Source: Pollenia angustigena (Eukaryota > Arthropoda > Insecta > Diptera > Polleniidae). From it: a stretch of 64,000 bases of DNA. The number at the start of each line of letters is the position of its first letter. Position 1 is the stretch's first letter. The stretch covers positions 171,598,478 through 171,662,477 of the forward strand of contig OV884058.1 in the NCBI GenBank assembly GCA_930367215.1. The letters are read 5' to 3'. The translations under genes were made by a program, and so were the position numbers. The notes beneath the pieces are model-generated. The model ran no database searches and was not told the DNA's origin. It was given only the letters and a program-made list of their open reading frames with translations. Shown one piece after another: positions 11,001-23,469 of the stretch.

Positions 11001-12680
11001 TTTTTTAATTACTCTTAAAGATGATTTTTTTTTTGCGAAAGATGTGACTGTGATTTTGATTCAACTGCAACAGGATTTTTGTGTTTCGCTTGTCTTTGTT
11101 CTCAGGATTAAATTAAACATGTTTACTTTCGAAAAATTTTTGTAATGTTTGTTTTAAGTTGTTTAATTTGAGAAATTCGAATGTAATGAGCTTTAAATAA
11201 AAAGTAGTAAATTATATTTTTATTGTGCAAGTACATATTTATTTCTTTTATTTTATTTTCAGCTTCTCAATGCTGCTGCTGCCATTGCCACAATGTATTT
11301 AATGGATATAAAATGTTAACGAATGAAACGTCTGAATACAATGAAAATGAAATCTGTTCACGGAGTTAAACGGAGTAATAAAACTGAATCTTATGATTTC
11401 TCATTACTGATAAGGTGCGTACAATTTTATTTGACTTTTTTACTGTTTTATTTTTTTTTTTTTAGTATGTTTGTCTTCTGTCTTTTTTTTTAATCTTATA
11501 TGACAGCTAATTTTCGGTAGTAATTTTATGTTAAAAGTTTTTCGATTTTCGTGTTGCTTTGTGTGTTTTTAACACACTTTTTCATCAAAATAAAACATTG
11601 TTAATTTTGATGTTTTATTTAATGTTGATGATGAAAGTATAAATATGAAAATAACATTTTAACTGAATGCTGATAAGAAATCGAAATTACATTGTCATTG
11701 TTCGTTTTCGTAATGGTACTGAAATAGTTGTAGCACATACTTACATTGTTTTAACTGGTATAAAGATTGACTGAATCTTAATTGTTTTTAAACTGGAGTA
11801 ATCGTTGCTACATCTGAAATAATTTTTACTAGATTCCAGAAAATATTTTTAATTAGCTAGATTTTTTCCATATCAAGTGTATAAAAACTAGTTTATATGA
11901 AACTAGAAAGTTACGTTATTAAATTTACGGGAAATGTTTCCAGAAAAAGATTCCTAGTCCCTTTTAATCGTAAGCTAATTTAAAACTTAATGTAATAGTC
12001 ACCTTAATCACAATTGACCCTCAAGCAAACATAAAGTTAAAAAGTCGATTTGATAGAAAGGAATTGTTTAAATTTTATAGGCCAAACCTAAAAAAAAATT
12101 TAGTCAATTTAACAAAATTTATTTAATTATTAAAAATTGTATAAATTGAAACATTCACTACAAATCTGATTTCAAGCAATTCTGTTTTACAGTGTTTTAT
12201 CAAATAACGAAAACTTTCGTCAATATAAAAAAATGTAGACAAAAACAATAAAGTAGTGTTTTTCGCACGGGATTTCCTGCGATCCCGCACATTTTCCGAG
12301 AAAAAAATTCCGGGATTTTTTTAAATTTAATTATGACATCTTTACTGCTGATATAATTGTAATTAAGTTTTGTCATGAAAAAGATCTTAGGCGTTAGGCA
12401 AAAAGATCTTAGTCAAAAAACGCATTTTGAGTACAACTGCTTATAATCGTTATCATCTGCTCTTAGGAAAAATACACCAAATAAATATTTTTCAATTAAA
12501 CATAACGAAAAACTACAGTTTCTGACTTAAGACAGTTTTTCCAAACGTCAAAGAGATGTCAATTCTTATCCGATAAGTAAAGCAATGTTGCAATGCTCTG
12601 AAATTTCGAAAGAGGAAGAGTAAAAATGTACAGACTTTTTAATTTGTTGAAAGACCCTAATTTATTTTAAATGAAAAAAA
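11000..12680. other. Unassigned AT-rich stretch
   Basis: No gene or complete repeat was recognised. A GC-richer patch around 12258-12320 (gcacgggatttcctgcgatccc) resembles the end of a hAT-like element but no partner end was found. Confidence 0.35.
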
Positions 12681-12692
12681 GTTGTTCCCACT

Positions 12693-13695
12693 GGCGGTGC
12701 GCAAAATGACCCCAGGAAATATGACCCCAAAAGTAAAATGAAAAACGGCCCCAAAATTTTACATGAGACACAACAACACGCAATTTTGGCGAATTTTTTT
12801 GTTTTTTTTGGGGTTATTTTTAATTTTTTCGTTAGGGTGTTTTTGCATTTTAAGTGGGATGAAAAATGACCCCAATATCAAGGAATGAAAAATGGCCCCA
12901 AATAACATCACAATTTTTACTTTGGGGCTATTTTTCGTCTACTAATAAAAAATGCAAATTTTAAGAAATGAAAAATCACCCCAAACATTTTTACACAAAT
13001 TTTATAAAATTCTATGTAAAAGTTTCTAGGGATAGTTTAAAAAACCCGAATTCCAAAGTAGAGAAAGTCCTTGCCGGTTATTCAGAGATGCTATGTGAAG
13101 CTTTACTGAGCGAAGCCAGAGTCCGTTATACCATAGAAAAGAAAATCCTTGCGCCCGGCCGAAGGCTGGCTATATAGAGAAGCCTTAGCTAGCGAAGCCA
13201 GTATTCGTTATACCATTGAAGAGAAAATCCTTGCGTCAGGCCGCAGGCAGTCTATTACGTGAAGCTTTAGTAAGCAAAACCAGTTTTCGTTATCCCATTG
13301 AGAAAAAATTCCTTGCGCATGGCCGAAAGCCCAACCATGGTATCAACCGTACGATTTTTAAAACCAAAACAGTATAATTCTCCGGATTTTGAAATCGGGA
13401 TTCTAAATTTGTGATTTTTAGCTTCGGGCATATGAATGCCACCGAAAATATTTAATGTAACTTTCTTTGTGTTCTTTTTTGGGGTTCAAATTCATTATAA
13501 ATTTGGAGGTGATTTTTCATAATGAAGAATAACCCCAAATTTAGGGTCATATTTCATTTTATTTTTAGGGTTATGTTTCATTTTTTTGGGGTAATTTTTC
13601 ATTAAAAAAATGGGGCCATATTGCATTATGGAAAATAGCCCAAAATTTGGGGTCAATTTTCACTTATTTTTTGGGGCCATATTTCGCAGCGCCGT
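12693..13695. mobile_element. Mutator-like MITE (TIR GGCG.TGCG.AA.ATG.CCCC)
   Basis: The left end ggcggtgcgcaaaatgaccc and the complement of the right end (ggcgctgcgaaatatggccc) match at most positions. A perfect 9-bp duplication, GTTCCCACT, lies at 12684-12692 and 13696-13704. A 9-bp duplication is typical of Mutator-like elements; this family call is inference. Both arms repeat the word gaaaaatgaccccaa many times, in opposite orientation on the two sides, so the whole element can fold back. The centre carries a different, GC-richer tandem repeat (13060-13330). No protein is supported. Confidence 0.8.
13060..13330. repeat. Tandem array of ~95-bp GC-rich units with 'agcgaagcca'
   Basis: Three imperfect units run in tandem. 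Each has aatccttgcg, then ggccg.agg, then gaagc.ttag..agcgaagcca, then ttcgttat.ccat. The array forms the centre of the surrounding MITE. Related single modules occur inside different elements at 22150-22280, 54440-54560 and 61950-62105. No coding potential is credible. Confidence 0.65.
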
Positions 13696-13704
13696 TCCCA
13701 CTTG

Positions 13705-15555
13705 CTTCAAAAAATTTTATGATTTTATATGCAGAGGAACTGCATTAAAGATTTTTCAGATTAGACTCTGTAAGACTCTGTAAGAGGTGATGACAAAAGT
13801 TATTAATAAAGAAAACGCTTATTCGATTCGAAAAAATTAATTTTTTTTTTTTAAGAAATTACAAGTTTTGAAGGAAGTGCTTAGAAAACTGACTATAAAG
13901 GCTTACATTCTTATTGAAATCTTCTAGATAAAAAAATAGAAATAGGCTTTCAAACGATTCTGTCTGTAAACACTTACATATTCAGAACTAAAATCGTATT
14001 TTAAAAGAATTATTTTGTTATAATTTGTTTATATAATTTAACTTTTTTGGTTTTATATAAATGCCGTTGGCTTTGAATTAATTCTGTGGCAATAAGTGCT
14101 TAAGTCTATTTGTTTAGTTTTATAAGAAAACAATTTAAACCTCTAATGTTGACTTTTGGAACTTTACTTCGAATTTAATATAATCATCAGGTCTCTGTGG
14201 TTATAGTTTTTTAAGTTTTTATTCCATAACCTTGCTAATATCACAGATCGGAAGTTTTTATTATTCCAAATGTTATGGCACATTAAAAAAAGATAACCAA
14301 AAAGTCATTTAATTGAAATTTTGCCCATTGGTACTTTTGAACATGAAGATCTCAAGGTGCCATTGAGCACTTTTTCATTTTGCCACAGAAATAAATAAGT
14401 TTAATGCATTTATAAACTTATTTAATTCATTTTAGGAAAATGTTATTTATTCAAATAAATTAAATAATATTTTGCATCAATTTGGATTGAGCGCGAATTC
14501 CCGGTATTCCGGGAAATTCAAGAATAAATTCCGCTCTCCCGGGAAATGAAAAAGTCCGGGAAAAGAAAAACTCTACAATAAATTTATCCATTTCAGATAA
14601 TAAAAAATGTTGGCAAAAACAATAAATTTATCCGTTTCAGAGCTTTTTATGAATTTTGGCATCGATTTGGAAGTGCATATTTTTGCATATTTAATAATTA
14701 CGGCAATTTTTAGTTTATAGTGCACATAACACATCTCTACGGCATATTATTGATGTTTTTAAATGCTTCCAAGAGCTTTTTAGCAAACAAAATATTAAAG
14801 TTTGGTTTACAGATTTTTTTATTACGCACACAACCACAGGTGGGGAGTATTATGCGTTTGCGCTGATGTTCGGAGAGAAATATTGATTCTAGACCCACCT
14901 TTTAAAATACCGATCGTCTCATAATACATACTTTATGACTTGTTGTCTTTCCATGTAAACCTTGTGCGCAAGGTACAGGTCGCCGTTCCATGGAATTTGG
15001 TAGATACCAGAGATCAGCAGTGAGTAGTGAAAAAGTAAGTAGAGCTAAATCATGACTCATAATTTTTTGTTCTTGTACGCACTCATACTTATTGCAATGT
15101 TATTCATCGTACTCATACTTATTAACATTTGTAGTGGTTCCCTGCAAATAAAATTGGACCACCTGATCCATTTTGATAAAATGGACTACTCCATGGACTG
15201 GTCCGATGTAATGCAAGCATGGACCATGTCATTGTTAAAAAGTGTTTGTAGTGTGACGACATGTCTTTGTTTTTTAACGACATGCTTTCGTTTTTAAACG
15301 ACTTCAAAACTTATCCCCTTGAGTATACCATGGAGTAGTTTTAAAACTACTTCTTAGTAGTCTAAAGGTGGGTTATATGGTCCTGCCGTAGAACATCGTT
15401 ATGTTAAATAAGCCATGTTTTTTCCATACGTTTGGGTTACTTTTGGACTAGTCCTGATCCTTTGTGGGCTACTCTTTACACGCGTGTTTGGACTGGTCCT
15501 ATTATTTGCAGGGATTTTATACACATAAACACATACACTGTATAGAGGAAGCGAA
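13705..15555. other. Unassigned stretch
   Basis: No gene was recognised. Small hairpins with cccgg/ccggg lie at about 14500-14570. A weak inverted pair (agacccacctttt at about 14898 and aaaggtgggt at about 15364) might mark a decayed element. A hydrophobic short frame at 15052-15297 consists of repeated cata ctta-type words and is not credible. Confidence 0.35.
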
Positions 15556-15559
15556 ATGC

Positions 15560-15672
15560 GAGGCTGCCAGATTTGTCCCCAAAAAAGCAAATTTACGATT
15601 TGGCAATTACAGTTTACTAAAGTTGTATGTATGAAGTGGACGATTTTTCGGAAAATATATCTGGCAGCGCTG
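15560..15672. mobile_element. Tiny MITE with TIR GCTGCCAGAT
   Basis: The sequence ggctgccagattt at about 15562 is mirrored by atctggcagcgctg ending at 15672. The ends resemble those of the larger hAT-like element at 44593-47387 (gctgccagat / atctggcagc). A target duplication was not confirmed. Confidence 0.45.
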
Positions 15673-16704
15673 ATTATGAAATTATATGAAATCCATAATT
15701 TTTGCCACAAAAAATCTGCAAGATCTGCGTGATGATTTTAAAAATCTTCATAAATCTTCAAAACTCATTCTTTATGTAGTTTATTTAGAAAACCATATAA
15801 CAATTCATTTCAATTTCGCTCGAATGCGATTTTCAGAACATGGCTGATCATTTTTGGATATTTTTACATTAAAAATATCTTTCCAACTTCTTCTCGAGCT
15901 GGATAGGTATTAATCCCACCTTTGCTATCTTAAACAACAAATAATATTGTTCTGGTGATTGCAATACTGTTCTTGAGTCCCAAATATGGAACACTAAAAA
16001 ATTTGTTTTTAAATACTGTGGTGTAGAGTAAAATAAGGTCGCGCTTGACGGACAATACTTTTTTACTTGTTTTTTTATACAACTACCATAAAATTGTTCA
16101 ATGTTTGCTATCAAATTATCGACTTTTGTTTTTTAGGGCATATTTTTAACAATTATCAAGTTTTAAATGCATATTTAATGCGCATAAACACTTGTTTTAG
16201 TACTTATTTTCGGTTTTCCTGCTAATGATTGTTAATTAAGTCAATTTTATATAATTAAGGACAAAATTTTGTAAATGTGACCAAATTTTGGTTATATTAT
16301 TAACAAATTATTTCATATTTGCGAAATTTTGTCAAAATTACAAAATTCAATAGTAAGTTTTTAAAAATTTTTATTAAATAGTAGATTAGTAAATATTCTA
16401 ATATTAAAAATAAAGTAAAATTAACAAACTTTAGTCATATTTAAAAAATTGTTATTAATTTAATAACAAGATTTACTAAATATAGTTAAATTAAAAAAAA
16501 AAAATTGTAATTGAGAAAATCTTAGCAAATTAACAAATATGTATCTAATTAACAAAATTAAGTCAGATTTACTTGGTCAATCAGCATTTAGTTACAATAA
16601 ATTCCTCAAATAAAAAATATATAATTTACGAAATCTAGTCAAATTAAATAAAAGTGTATTTAAAAGAAAAAAATTTGCGTTTAGCACGTCATAAAAAAGT
16701 CTTA
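15673..16704. other. Unassigned AT-rich, low-complexity stretch
   Basis: From about 16240 to 16680 the sequence is dominated by variants of aaatt, taacaaa and aaattttg. No gene or element end was found. Confidence 0.4.
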
Positions 16705-16894
16705 TTAATAGTTGCTTTACACTATCACACAAATCTTATGTATTTTGAAACAAATACAAACCTGTCATGATAAGTTGTTATTGTTGTTTGTCAAAATCAC
16801 AAAAAACTTTAAAAAATTAGATTTTTTACCTCTTTCCCCTGTGTTCAGGTCCATAGGTAGCAAACCGCTCAAAACTCAAGGAAACAATGAACTA

Positions 16895-17042
16895 CAGAAA
16901 TGTACGTAAGATCTCAATAAACAACTTGTTTGGGTAACTCATAGGTAGCCGCAAAAGTGAAAAATTTCCCGAAAATTTTTTAATTCATAGGAAGTTCATA
17001 TGCTCCAGAAAATTGTTTATTGAGATCTTACGTACATTTCTG
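16895..17042. mobile_element. TA-flanked palindromic MITE (TIR CAGAAATGTACGTAAG)
   Basis: A near-perfect 30-bp inverted repeat begins CAGAAATGTACGTAAG and is mirrored at the right end. TA dinucleotides flank the element at 16893-16894 and 17043-17044. The size is 148 bp. The TA duplication suggests a Tc1/mariner-type source. Confidence 0.85.
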
Positions 17043-17074
17043 TAATTTAATTTTTTTAAGTTTTTTGCTATTTT

Positions 17075-18290
17075 CAGTGTTGCCAAAACTTGGTGACCAA
17101 AAATGGCTAAATTTACGGAAAAAATGGCTAATAATGGGCTAAAAAATGGCTAAAAGCTTTTTTAAATAAAAACAAATTAAAATTCAATAACAAAACAGAA
17201 GTAATTAATTTAAAGTTGTTTTCGATGAAATTGTGAGTTAAGATCAATTTGTTAAATAAGAATAAACGTAAATGAATATTAAAATAAATTAATATTTAAA
17301 AATTAAATCATCGAAATACTCGATGTCGTTATTGTTCATCTCATAGGAATCACTTATTAGTTTCAAATAATCATAAGCTTTAAATAATTTGAAGGTAAAT
17401 CATAATCACGACAACATTTACCCAACCTTTTGAGTCCAGATCCACACTAAAAAATAAATAAAAAAGTATGGTCGGTTAAACCCGACTTTATGATACCCTA
17501 CACCACATTAGAACCTTGGTACCAAGTTTTATCAAATAATCCGTAAATTGCGACCTGTACTTTGCGCACAAGGTTTACACGGACAGCCAGCCATCCGGAC
17601 AAACATCGTTAATTCGGCTCAGAAAGTGATTCTGAGTCAATCGGTATACGTAAAGGTCGTCTAAGAAACAATATTTTAAGATGTCACAGACATCAGTACA
17701 AACGCATTGTACCCTCTCCACTATTGTGGTGGTGGTATAAATATTGTATTGTTATGGTAAAAATATTTACCTAATTGATAAAATCGAATTAACGGTTGCT
17801 TAATGTAACCTATTTCTCAAATTACTTTTAACGATGTTTACTTGGCTAAACACCCTCTCTACTTCAGCATTAGACCATGGAAGTGACAGCAACTTTATAG
17901 TCAATTCTGAAATTTCTAAAACAATTTTGTTACCGCCAGCATCCCTTTATTGAAATACTTGCAACCAGAAAGTAACAGCGATGTTTGTGTTGATCCATTT
18001 TATAAATTTAATAGTGGAATACTGTTCCTTTATTTTGAAAGATGTTTCAGCGTCATAGTTTATAGCGATTTTCAACATTTGTAAAAGTTGTGATTTAAAT
18101 TAAAGGCGTTTTAATTGTTAAAAATGTTTATTTTACTTTTATAAATTTTTATAATAAAATAAAAATTATTCTTTTAAAAGGAGAAACGGCAAAAAAAATT
18201 TATGGCTAAACAAGTTGAAAAATGGCTAATGGCTAAACTCATTTTTTAATGGCTAAATTTAGCCACTAGATGGCTAAATTGGCAAAACTG
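17075..18290. mobile_element. Non-autonomous hAT-like element rich in 'atggctaaa'
   Basis: The ends CAGTGTTGCCAA and ttggcaaaactg are imperfect inverted repeats. The flanks gctatttt (17067-17074) and gcgatttg (18291-18298) match at 6 of 8 bases, as an old 8-bp duplication could. Both arms repeat atggcta/tggctaaa words. There is no transposase. An older fly repeat (about 17460-17760) sits inside. Confidence 0.6.
17460..17760. repeat. Widespread fly repeat ('gataccctacacca' type)
   Basis: The sequence runs from cggttaaacccgac and gataccctacacca through agccatccggacaa and gattctgagtcaatcgg to acaaacgcattgtaccctc and ggtggtggtataa. This layout recurs widely in fly genomes; that statement is from memory. 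It carries no gene. Confidence 0.5.
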
Positions 18291-18459
18291 GCGATTTGGA
18301 TCTTGAAGATGAAGTTTTTTTTGATTTTATATGTTCACAATTTGTGTTCTTTATGGCAAGAGCTACATTTTCGTCTTAGAGGGTAAATCAAAATTCCGCA
18401 TAACCTTGGGCAAATCAAAATTCCCCATGACATTGGGCAAAACTGGGAGACACTGGTTT

Positions 18460-19900
18460 TTTTTATAACCTCCACCACAATTAGTTGTGAAGCGGGTATA
18501 TTAAGTTTGTCATTCCGTGTGAAACTTTTTTATTATTCATCTCAGACCCCATAAAGTAAATATATTCTGGGTGCTTGAGTAATTCTAAGTCGATTTAGCC
18601 ATGTCCGTCTGTCTGTCCGTCTGTTGAAAACACGCTCACTTTCGAAAAACTCAAAAGAAATTAACAAACTTGGTGCCAAATTGCTTGTAGTTATCCTAAG
18701 CAGTTTGGGATTGAAATCCAGCGAAATCGGCTCAGTAGGACCAGAGCTATGAATCAAAATGTGGAACCACCACCTAAAAAAATTGATAATTTTGTTACAA
18801 AAAATAACATAAATGCTGGAACAAGGCACGGAATGAGGTAAGATTTTGCGAAAATTTGTTTTATTTGACTGGAAATCACGCTGTTAAATTTCGTGAAGAT
18901 CCGTCTATAATTTACCCTAAGCCCCATATAAACAATACTCCCGGAAAACAGTTTAGTGCGCCTAAATAACGCTAGCGTTACAAAATTTGGTACGTCACAG
19001 TTTTTTAGGACTAGAAATAACACTGTGAAATTTCATTCAACATTTTTCATTTTTCGAATTTATTCTATGAGCTAAATTTCATTTATGTATTTTATAAAGC
19101 TTTTTTGTAATAGTTCTATTCCTACAATTTTTTAGAAATGACTTTATACACTACCAGACTATTATATTGTATTTTCTTTTTACATTTTACCTTAGCCTTC
19201 CGTTGGAAAGCAATGAGGTATATTGAATGTACAGAAAAATGTTTACAATTATTATACACCAGCAGAATGTAATGCATTTTCTGGCCCGCTACGGCCGTCG
19301 TCAGCATTCTTTGTGTCTCACTGGATAGTGTTACTTTATAAATTGAATGTATTTAACTCAACTATTTTAACAAATAGAAACTGGGAATTATTTCCTTCCG
19401 AAGGTAACTTTATATTATATTCAACATTTTTCGAATTTATTCTATGAGCTTTATAAAATACATAACTGAAATTTAGCTCATAGAATAAATTCGAAAAATG
19501 AAAAATGTTGAATATAATATAAAGTTACCTTCGGAAGGAAATAATTCCCTGTTTCTAACTGTGAAATTTCGTAACAATCGGTCCATAATTTACCTCAGGC
19601 CCCATATAAACCCTACTACCGGAAAACAGTTTAGTACACCTAAAACCATAATTAATAATGCTATGATAACAAAAATTGGTACGTCACAGTTTTAAAGGAT
19701 TAGAAATGACTCTGTGAAATTTCGTGATGATCGGTACATAATCTACCCTAAATCGTCACAGTTTAAGATAATAATAACATCATACAGATATTACTCCTTA
19801 AAAATTCGAACTGTCGGTGGAGGGTATCAAAAATTCGGCACAGCCGAATATAGCACTCTAACTTGGTATTTTATCACATCACATGGTGTCCGTCTATGGT
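18460..19900. repeat. Widespread fly repeat ('tccgtctgtctgtcc' type)
   Basis: It begins near ataacctccaccacaa and gggtatattaagtttgtc, contains gaccccataaagta and ccgtctgtctgtccgtctg, and ends near gagggtatcaaaaattcgg with gccgaatatagcactc. In between, statements such as tgaaatttcgt.a.gat and ggtccataatttacc are repeated. From memory this is a common dispersed fly repeat whose class I cannot name with certainty. It is broken internally by the hairpin at 19377-19556. The short frames in it are repeat-derived. Confidence 0.5.
19377..19556. repeat. Long hairpin (inverted duplication)
   Basis: The sequence 19377-19450 is repeated inverted at 19474-19556 with one short insertion, leaving a loop of about 24 bp. 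A third partial copy of the arm (caacatttttcatttttcg) lies at about 19040-19072. The near-identity of the arms suggests a recent local inverted duplication. Confidence 0.75.
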
Positions 19901-19989
19901 TTTTTTGACACACAGTGTAATTTGATTACGGAAGCATTTACGTAAAAATACTTAATACTTTGTGGGATAGTGTATAACGGCCTTAATAA

Positions 19990-21950
19990 TTATTATTTAA
20001 TAAATAAAAAAAGTTTTTAAAATTCACTTCATCGAAATAAAATTTAACATAATTTAAGGCCTTAAACTCATTATTTGTATACTCATTATTAAACTAATTA
20101 ATTAAAAATGTTTTATTTAACATTACAAATTTAAATTATTTCTTAAATGCTGGTTATCAAAATGCTGGTAATTTAAAATTTTTGATTTAATTAGGAAATA
20201 TGATACTTTTCTAATTACGATATTATTGACGAATATGGTAAAAATTTGACACATTATTTGTTGTCCTTTTTTAAAATTTTTATTAAATTTGTTGACATAA
20301 AAAATAATTGTGTAAATTTACTTAAAAATTTATATATTAAACAATTTTCATTAAAGGCAAAATGATTATTTTGGTAAAAAAGATCATAACTTTTTTTTAT
20401 GTGATTATTTTAAAAACTAAAATCAAATTGCAAATTTAATGTTGTTGTCTCTTGGATCATAACTGTTGAAGACAGAATTTTCTGATTACCTTTATTATGT
20501 ACTGTTTTCTGCTCTGCTCTGAAATTATTTTCTTATTGACTTTTATTATTTTGATTAAGACCTCATATGGGAAATAGAATATGTTATCGCTTTAATTAAA
20601 AAGCAAATCGCCAACCCACAAAGTCCTTTAAAAACAATATCTTTCAAATAAATAAATACGAGTTAATTAAGCACATTCGTTTCTCAAATTAAACAAAGTT
20701 TTATTTTCTTAGGGTTTTGCTTAAGAAAACTTTGATTAGTCCTAATGAATAAAACATTTACAGTTCAATAGAAAATCTAAACAAACAAGCAGATGGACGG
20801 ACAGGACTAACAAATAGATTTTAAAGATAAAATTTAGCTTTCTAAACAATTGATACCGGCAATCTCCTGTCGCCCTTTTTATTTATGTTGTCGAAAGTAA
20901 ATTTAAGTGTGCAAAATTAAATTTTTGCCTTTCTATTTACATTTGGTCACTTTTGTTCGGCTGATGGTCAGACACATGTGCCTTGAGGGGCCAAAATCAA
21001 CACTCACTTGTTTTGTTTTGCCGTTGTTTGTTTATTTGGCTGTCACTGGAGTGGATGTCTACAACTGCTGACAGCTGAGTTTTTTGAATAAAAATTATTC
21101 GTATAACAAATAACAGACGGAAGGAAGGAAATCACCTTCAACAAATCAACACTGATGAACTTCCTTTCATATTAAACATACAAGTTGATGGTTTAAATGA
21201 CTGGTGAAATGCACGTAAAATTATCACGTTGCGTAAATATTTAAATTTGAATGAAATGAAATTAAATGAAATGAAAAGAAAGACATTAAATAAGATTTTG
21301 GAAATAAAGTTCAGTAGAAAACCACGACTAATTATTTAATTTTAGCAATAAATCTTTAGATATATCTTTATTTTAATTGTGAAAATCTATATAATAGCAA
21401 ATATTTGTTGGCACATATGTTTTTAATATGTTTTTGTTCACTTTAGTTACACATATTTTTCCAACATGCCACATAAATCACTTGGTTTACTCGGAATTAA
21501 CAAACAATTTTTAAGTAGATGATTATGAAGAAAATCATTTTTATTTCTACAAAGTCACGTTTGATCAAATAAACACCCCATTTAAAATTATTGCATATTT
21601 TACGACTTCAAATGTCACTGATTATCCTGATTTACAGCGTATTTAAAAAGGATTTAAACACTTCATAAAATGTCTAAGAAAAAAATGTTTCAAATATTTT
21701 GTTAAAAATTAAAAAAAAGAAATACATGTTTCTGAATTTAAATTTTTAAATTTAAATTCAAATGCAAGTGCTTACTGTCTAGAATTTTTATAAAGGGTAT
21801 TTTAATAGAGACTTCCGAACTTTGACAGTTGATAGCGCCCATATTGATGAAGCTACGTATAACCAAAAAGTGTTCATAATGTTAACAAACAACGTTTATT
21901 AAAATAGTTTTCGTTGGCTAAACGATTTATTCGTTAATATAATAAAAGGG
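19990..21950. other. Unassigned stretch
   Basis: No gene or complete element was recognised. The part 20930-21080 is less AT-rich (gtcagacacatgtgccttgagg), and the part 21100-21140 has ggaaggaaggaa. This could be ordinary unique non-coding DNA. Confidence 0.4.
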
Positions 21951-21952
21951 GA

Positions 21953-22455
21953 GTGCTTTAATACCATGGTAGATAACGCCATGATGGCTTTATCTCTCAT
22001 TCAATAGAGAGATAAAGCCTTTTATGTTTTTTTTTTTTTTTTTTTTCATTTGAATGGGAGATAAAGTCATCATGGCCTTAGCTCACATTAGCAATATTAG
22101 AAAATGGCTTTTCTCTCATTTCAGTTCCGGAGACATTTAAGTTACGTATTGAAGTCTGGCTTCGCATACTAAAGTTTTTCTGCGTGACGGCCTGCGGCCG
22201 TGCTTATAGGTTTTTTCCTCCAGTAGTACGCGGCAAGTGGCTTCGCTGAATAAAGTTTTCCTGCGTGCGTCACAAGAGTAAAAAGATGTTTTTCAATGAT
22301 AATTAAGGATTTTCCCATTTACAGAATGTTTGCACCATGCATTACAATTTTCTGGAAAAATATTGCGTTGTATCTCATTTGCGAAAAAAATATGGCTATA
22401 TCTCTCATTTCGCAAAATTTTACATTTGACCTTACCTACCATGGTTTTAAAGCAC
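21953..22455. mobile_element. MITE with TIR GTGCTTTAATACCATGGTAG
   Basis: The left end gtgctttaataccatggtag is mirrored by ctaccatggttttaaagcac on the right. A second complete copy lies at 54248-54758 and a left-truncated one at about 2500-2640. The interior repeats atggctttatctctcatt in both orientations and contains the GC-rich 'ggcttcgc' module at about 22150-22280. No coding region is supported. Confidence 0.75.
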
Positions 22456-23469
22456 AATTGAGTGCGGTGGATTTGCTGATAGATAATTTAGATCAGCTTC
22501 AATTGGTTCATTGACGTCCAATTTAACAAAAAACGCACCAAGTTCCATTAAAAACTACTCTAAAATTGAATTTTCCAAGAACTTTGTCAAAGTAATAAAT
22601 AAACTATATGTATGTATATATCATATACTAGCATATACCCGCTACTTCGTTAGCGTCTCCTATTTCTTCGTGGACATATTTTTATGCCAAAGTTTATTTT
22701 TCCAGGTTTAAACTTGTATAAATTCTAGCATTTAACCCGCTACTTTAGTAGAACCAAGAAGCTAAAGAAAAATATAAAATTTCACGTATTTCCTTTCTTG
22801 GGTACTATTTTTTCCCCCCCCATTAAAGTATCAAACATTTCAGTATTGTAGTGGCCGCCCATAATTTAGTACGAATATGTCAATGAATGGAGGAAATTTT
22901 GTAAAAAAGTACCAAAAATAGTTACTATTTTCACCCCTTAAATGTTCGAATTTCGAAAAAGTACCAAATTTGTATACGTATTTTTTTGATAAGTTTCGAA
23001 TGTGGTATTAACTTTGTTTCTTTGTTTATTGATTCAAAAGATAGATGGGGTGGCACAAAAGTACTTAAATTCAGTTTTTACACGATTACTCCCTAATAGG
23101 GCAGAATTTCAAAAAAGTACCAGACACCTGTTGGCTTATTTTTCTAAAGAACAACGATAAGTATTCCATTTATATTGCATCTCTTTTAGTTTTTGAGATA
23201 TAAGGTTACCGAATTTTCCCGTTTTTACCTTTTTTACGAAATTGATTATTGAATTAAAACATTCCTTCATTAAATTATAATTATAAATTTATGATCATTT
23301 TTCGTTACATCAACGAACAGTTCATTACAGCGAACAAATTCATTGGACGAAAATTAATAAATTTTTCGTTTGCTTAACGTACATTTTCGTTGTCTCCACG
23401 TACCTTTTTGGTTCAGTGTAGCGTTCAACAATACGTGCATATAATAAAATCTTAAACATTTTAAACTGA

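Larger units (their letters stand above)
16711..19982. mobile_element. TIR element of the 'TACACTATC.CACAA' family, filled with insertions
   Basis: The left end gttgctttacactatcacac and the complement of the right end (ggccgttatacactatccca) match over about 34 bp with mismatches, continuing through cttatgtatttt. The flanks carry ttaata at 16705-16710 and 19983-19988; this is AT-rich, so the true duplication may be shorter. The ends resemble those of the element at 28006-30458, which holds a decayed transposase-like protein, so this is probably a relative. Inside lie a TA-flanked MITE (16895-17042), a hAT-like element (17075-18290) and widespread fly repeats (18460-19900). Confidence 0.55.

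Noticed and set aside
12968..13177. 69-codon frame within the Mutator-like MITE
   Set aside because: It runs from the arm repeats into the GC-rich tandem array and is explained by repeat structure.
15052..15297. Hydrophobic 81-codon frame as a small membrane protein
   Set aside because: It contains direct repeats of catactta words and has no similarity I can name. Random AT-rich DNA gives such hydrophobic frames often.
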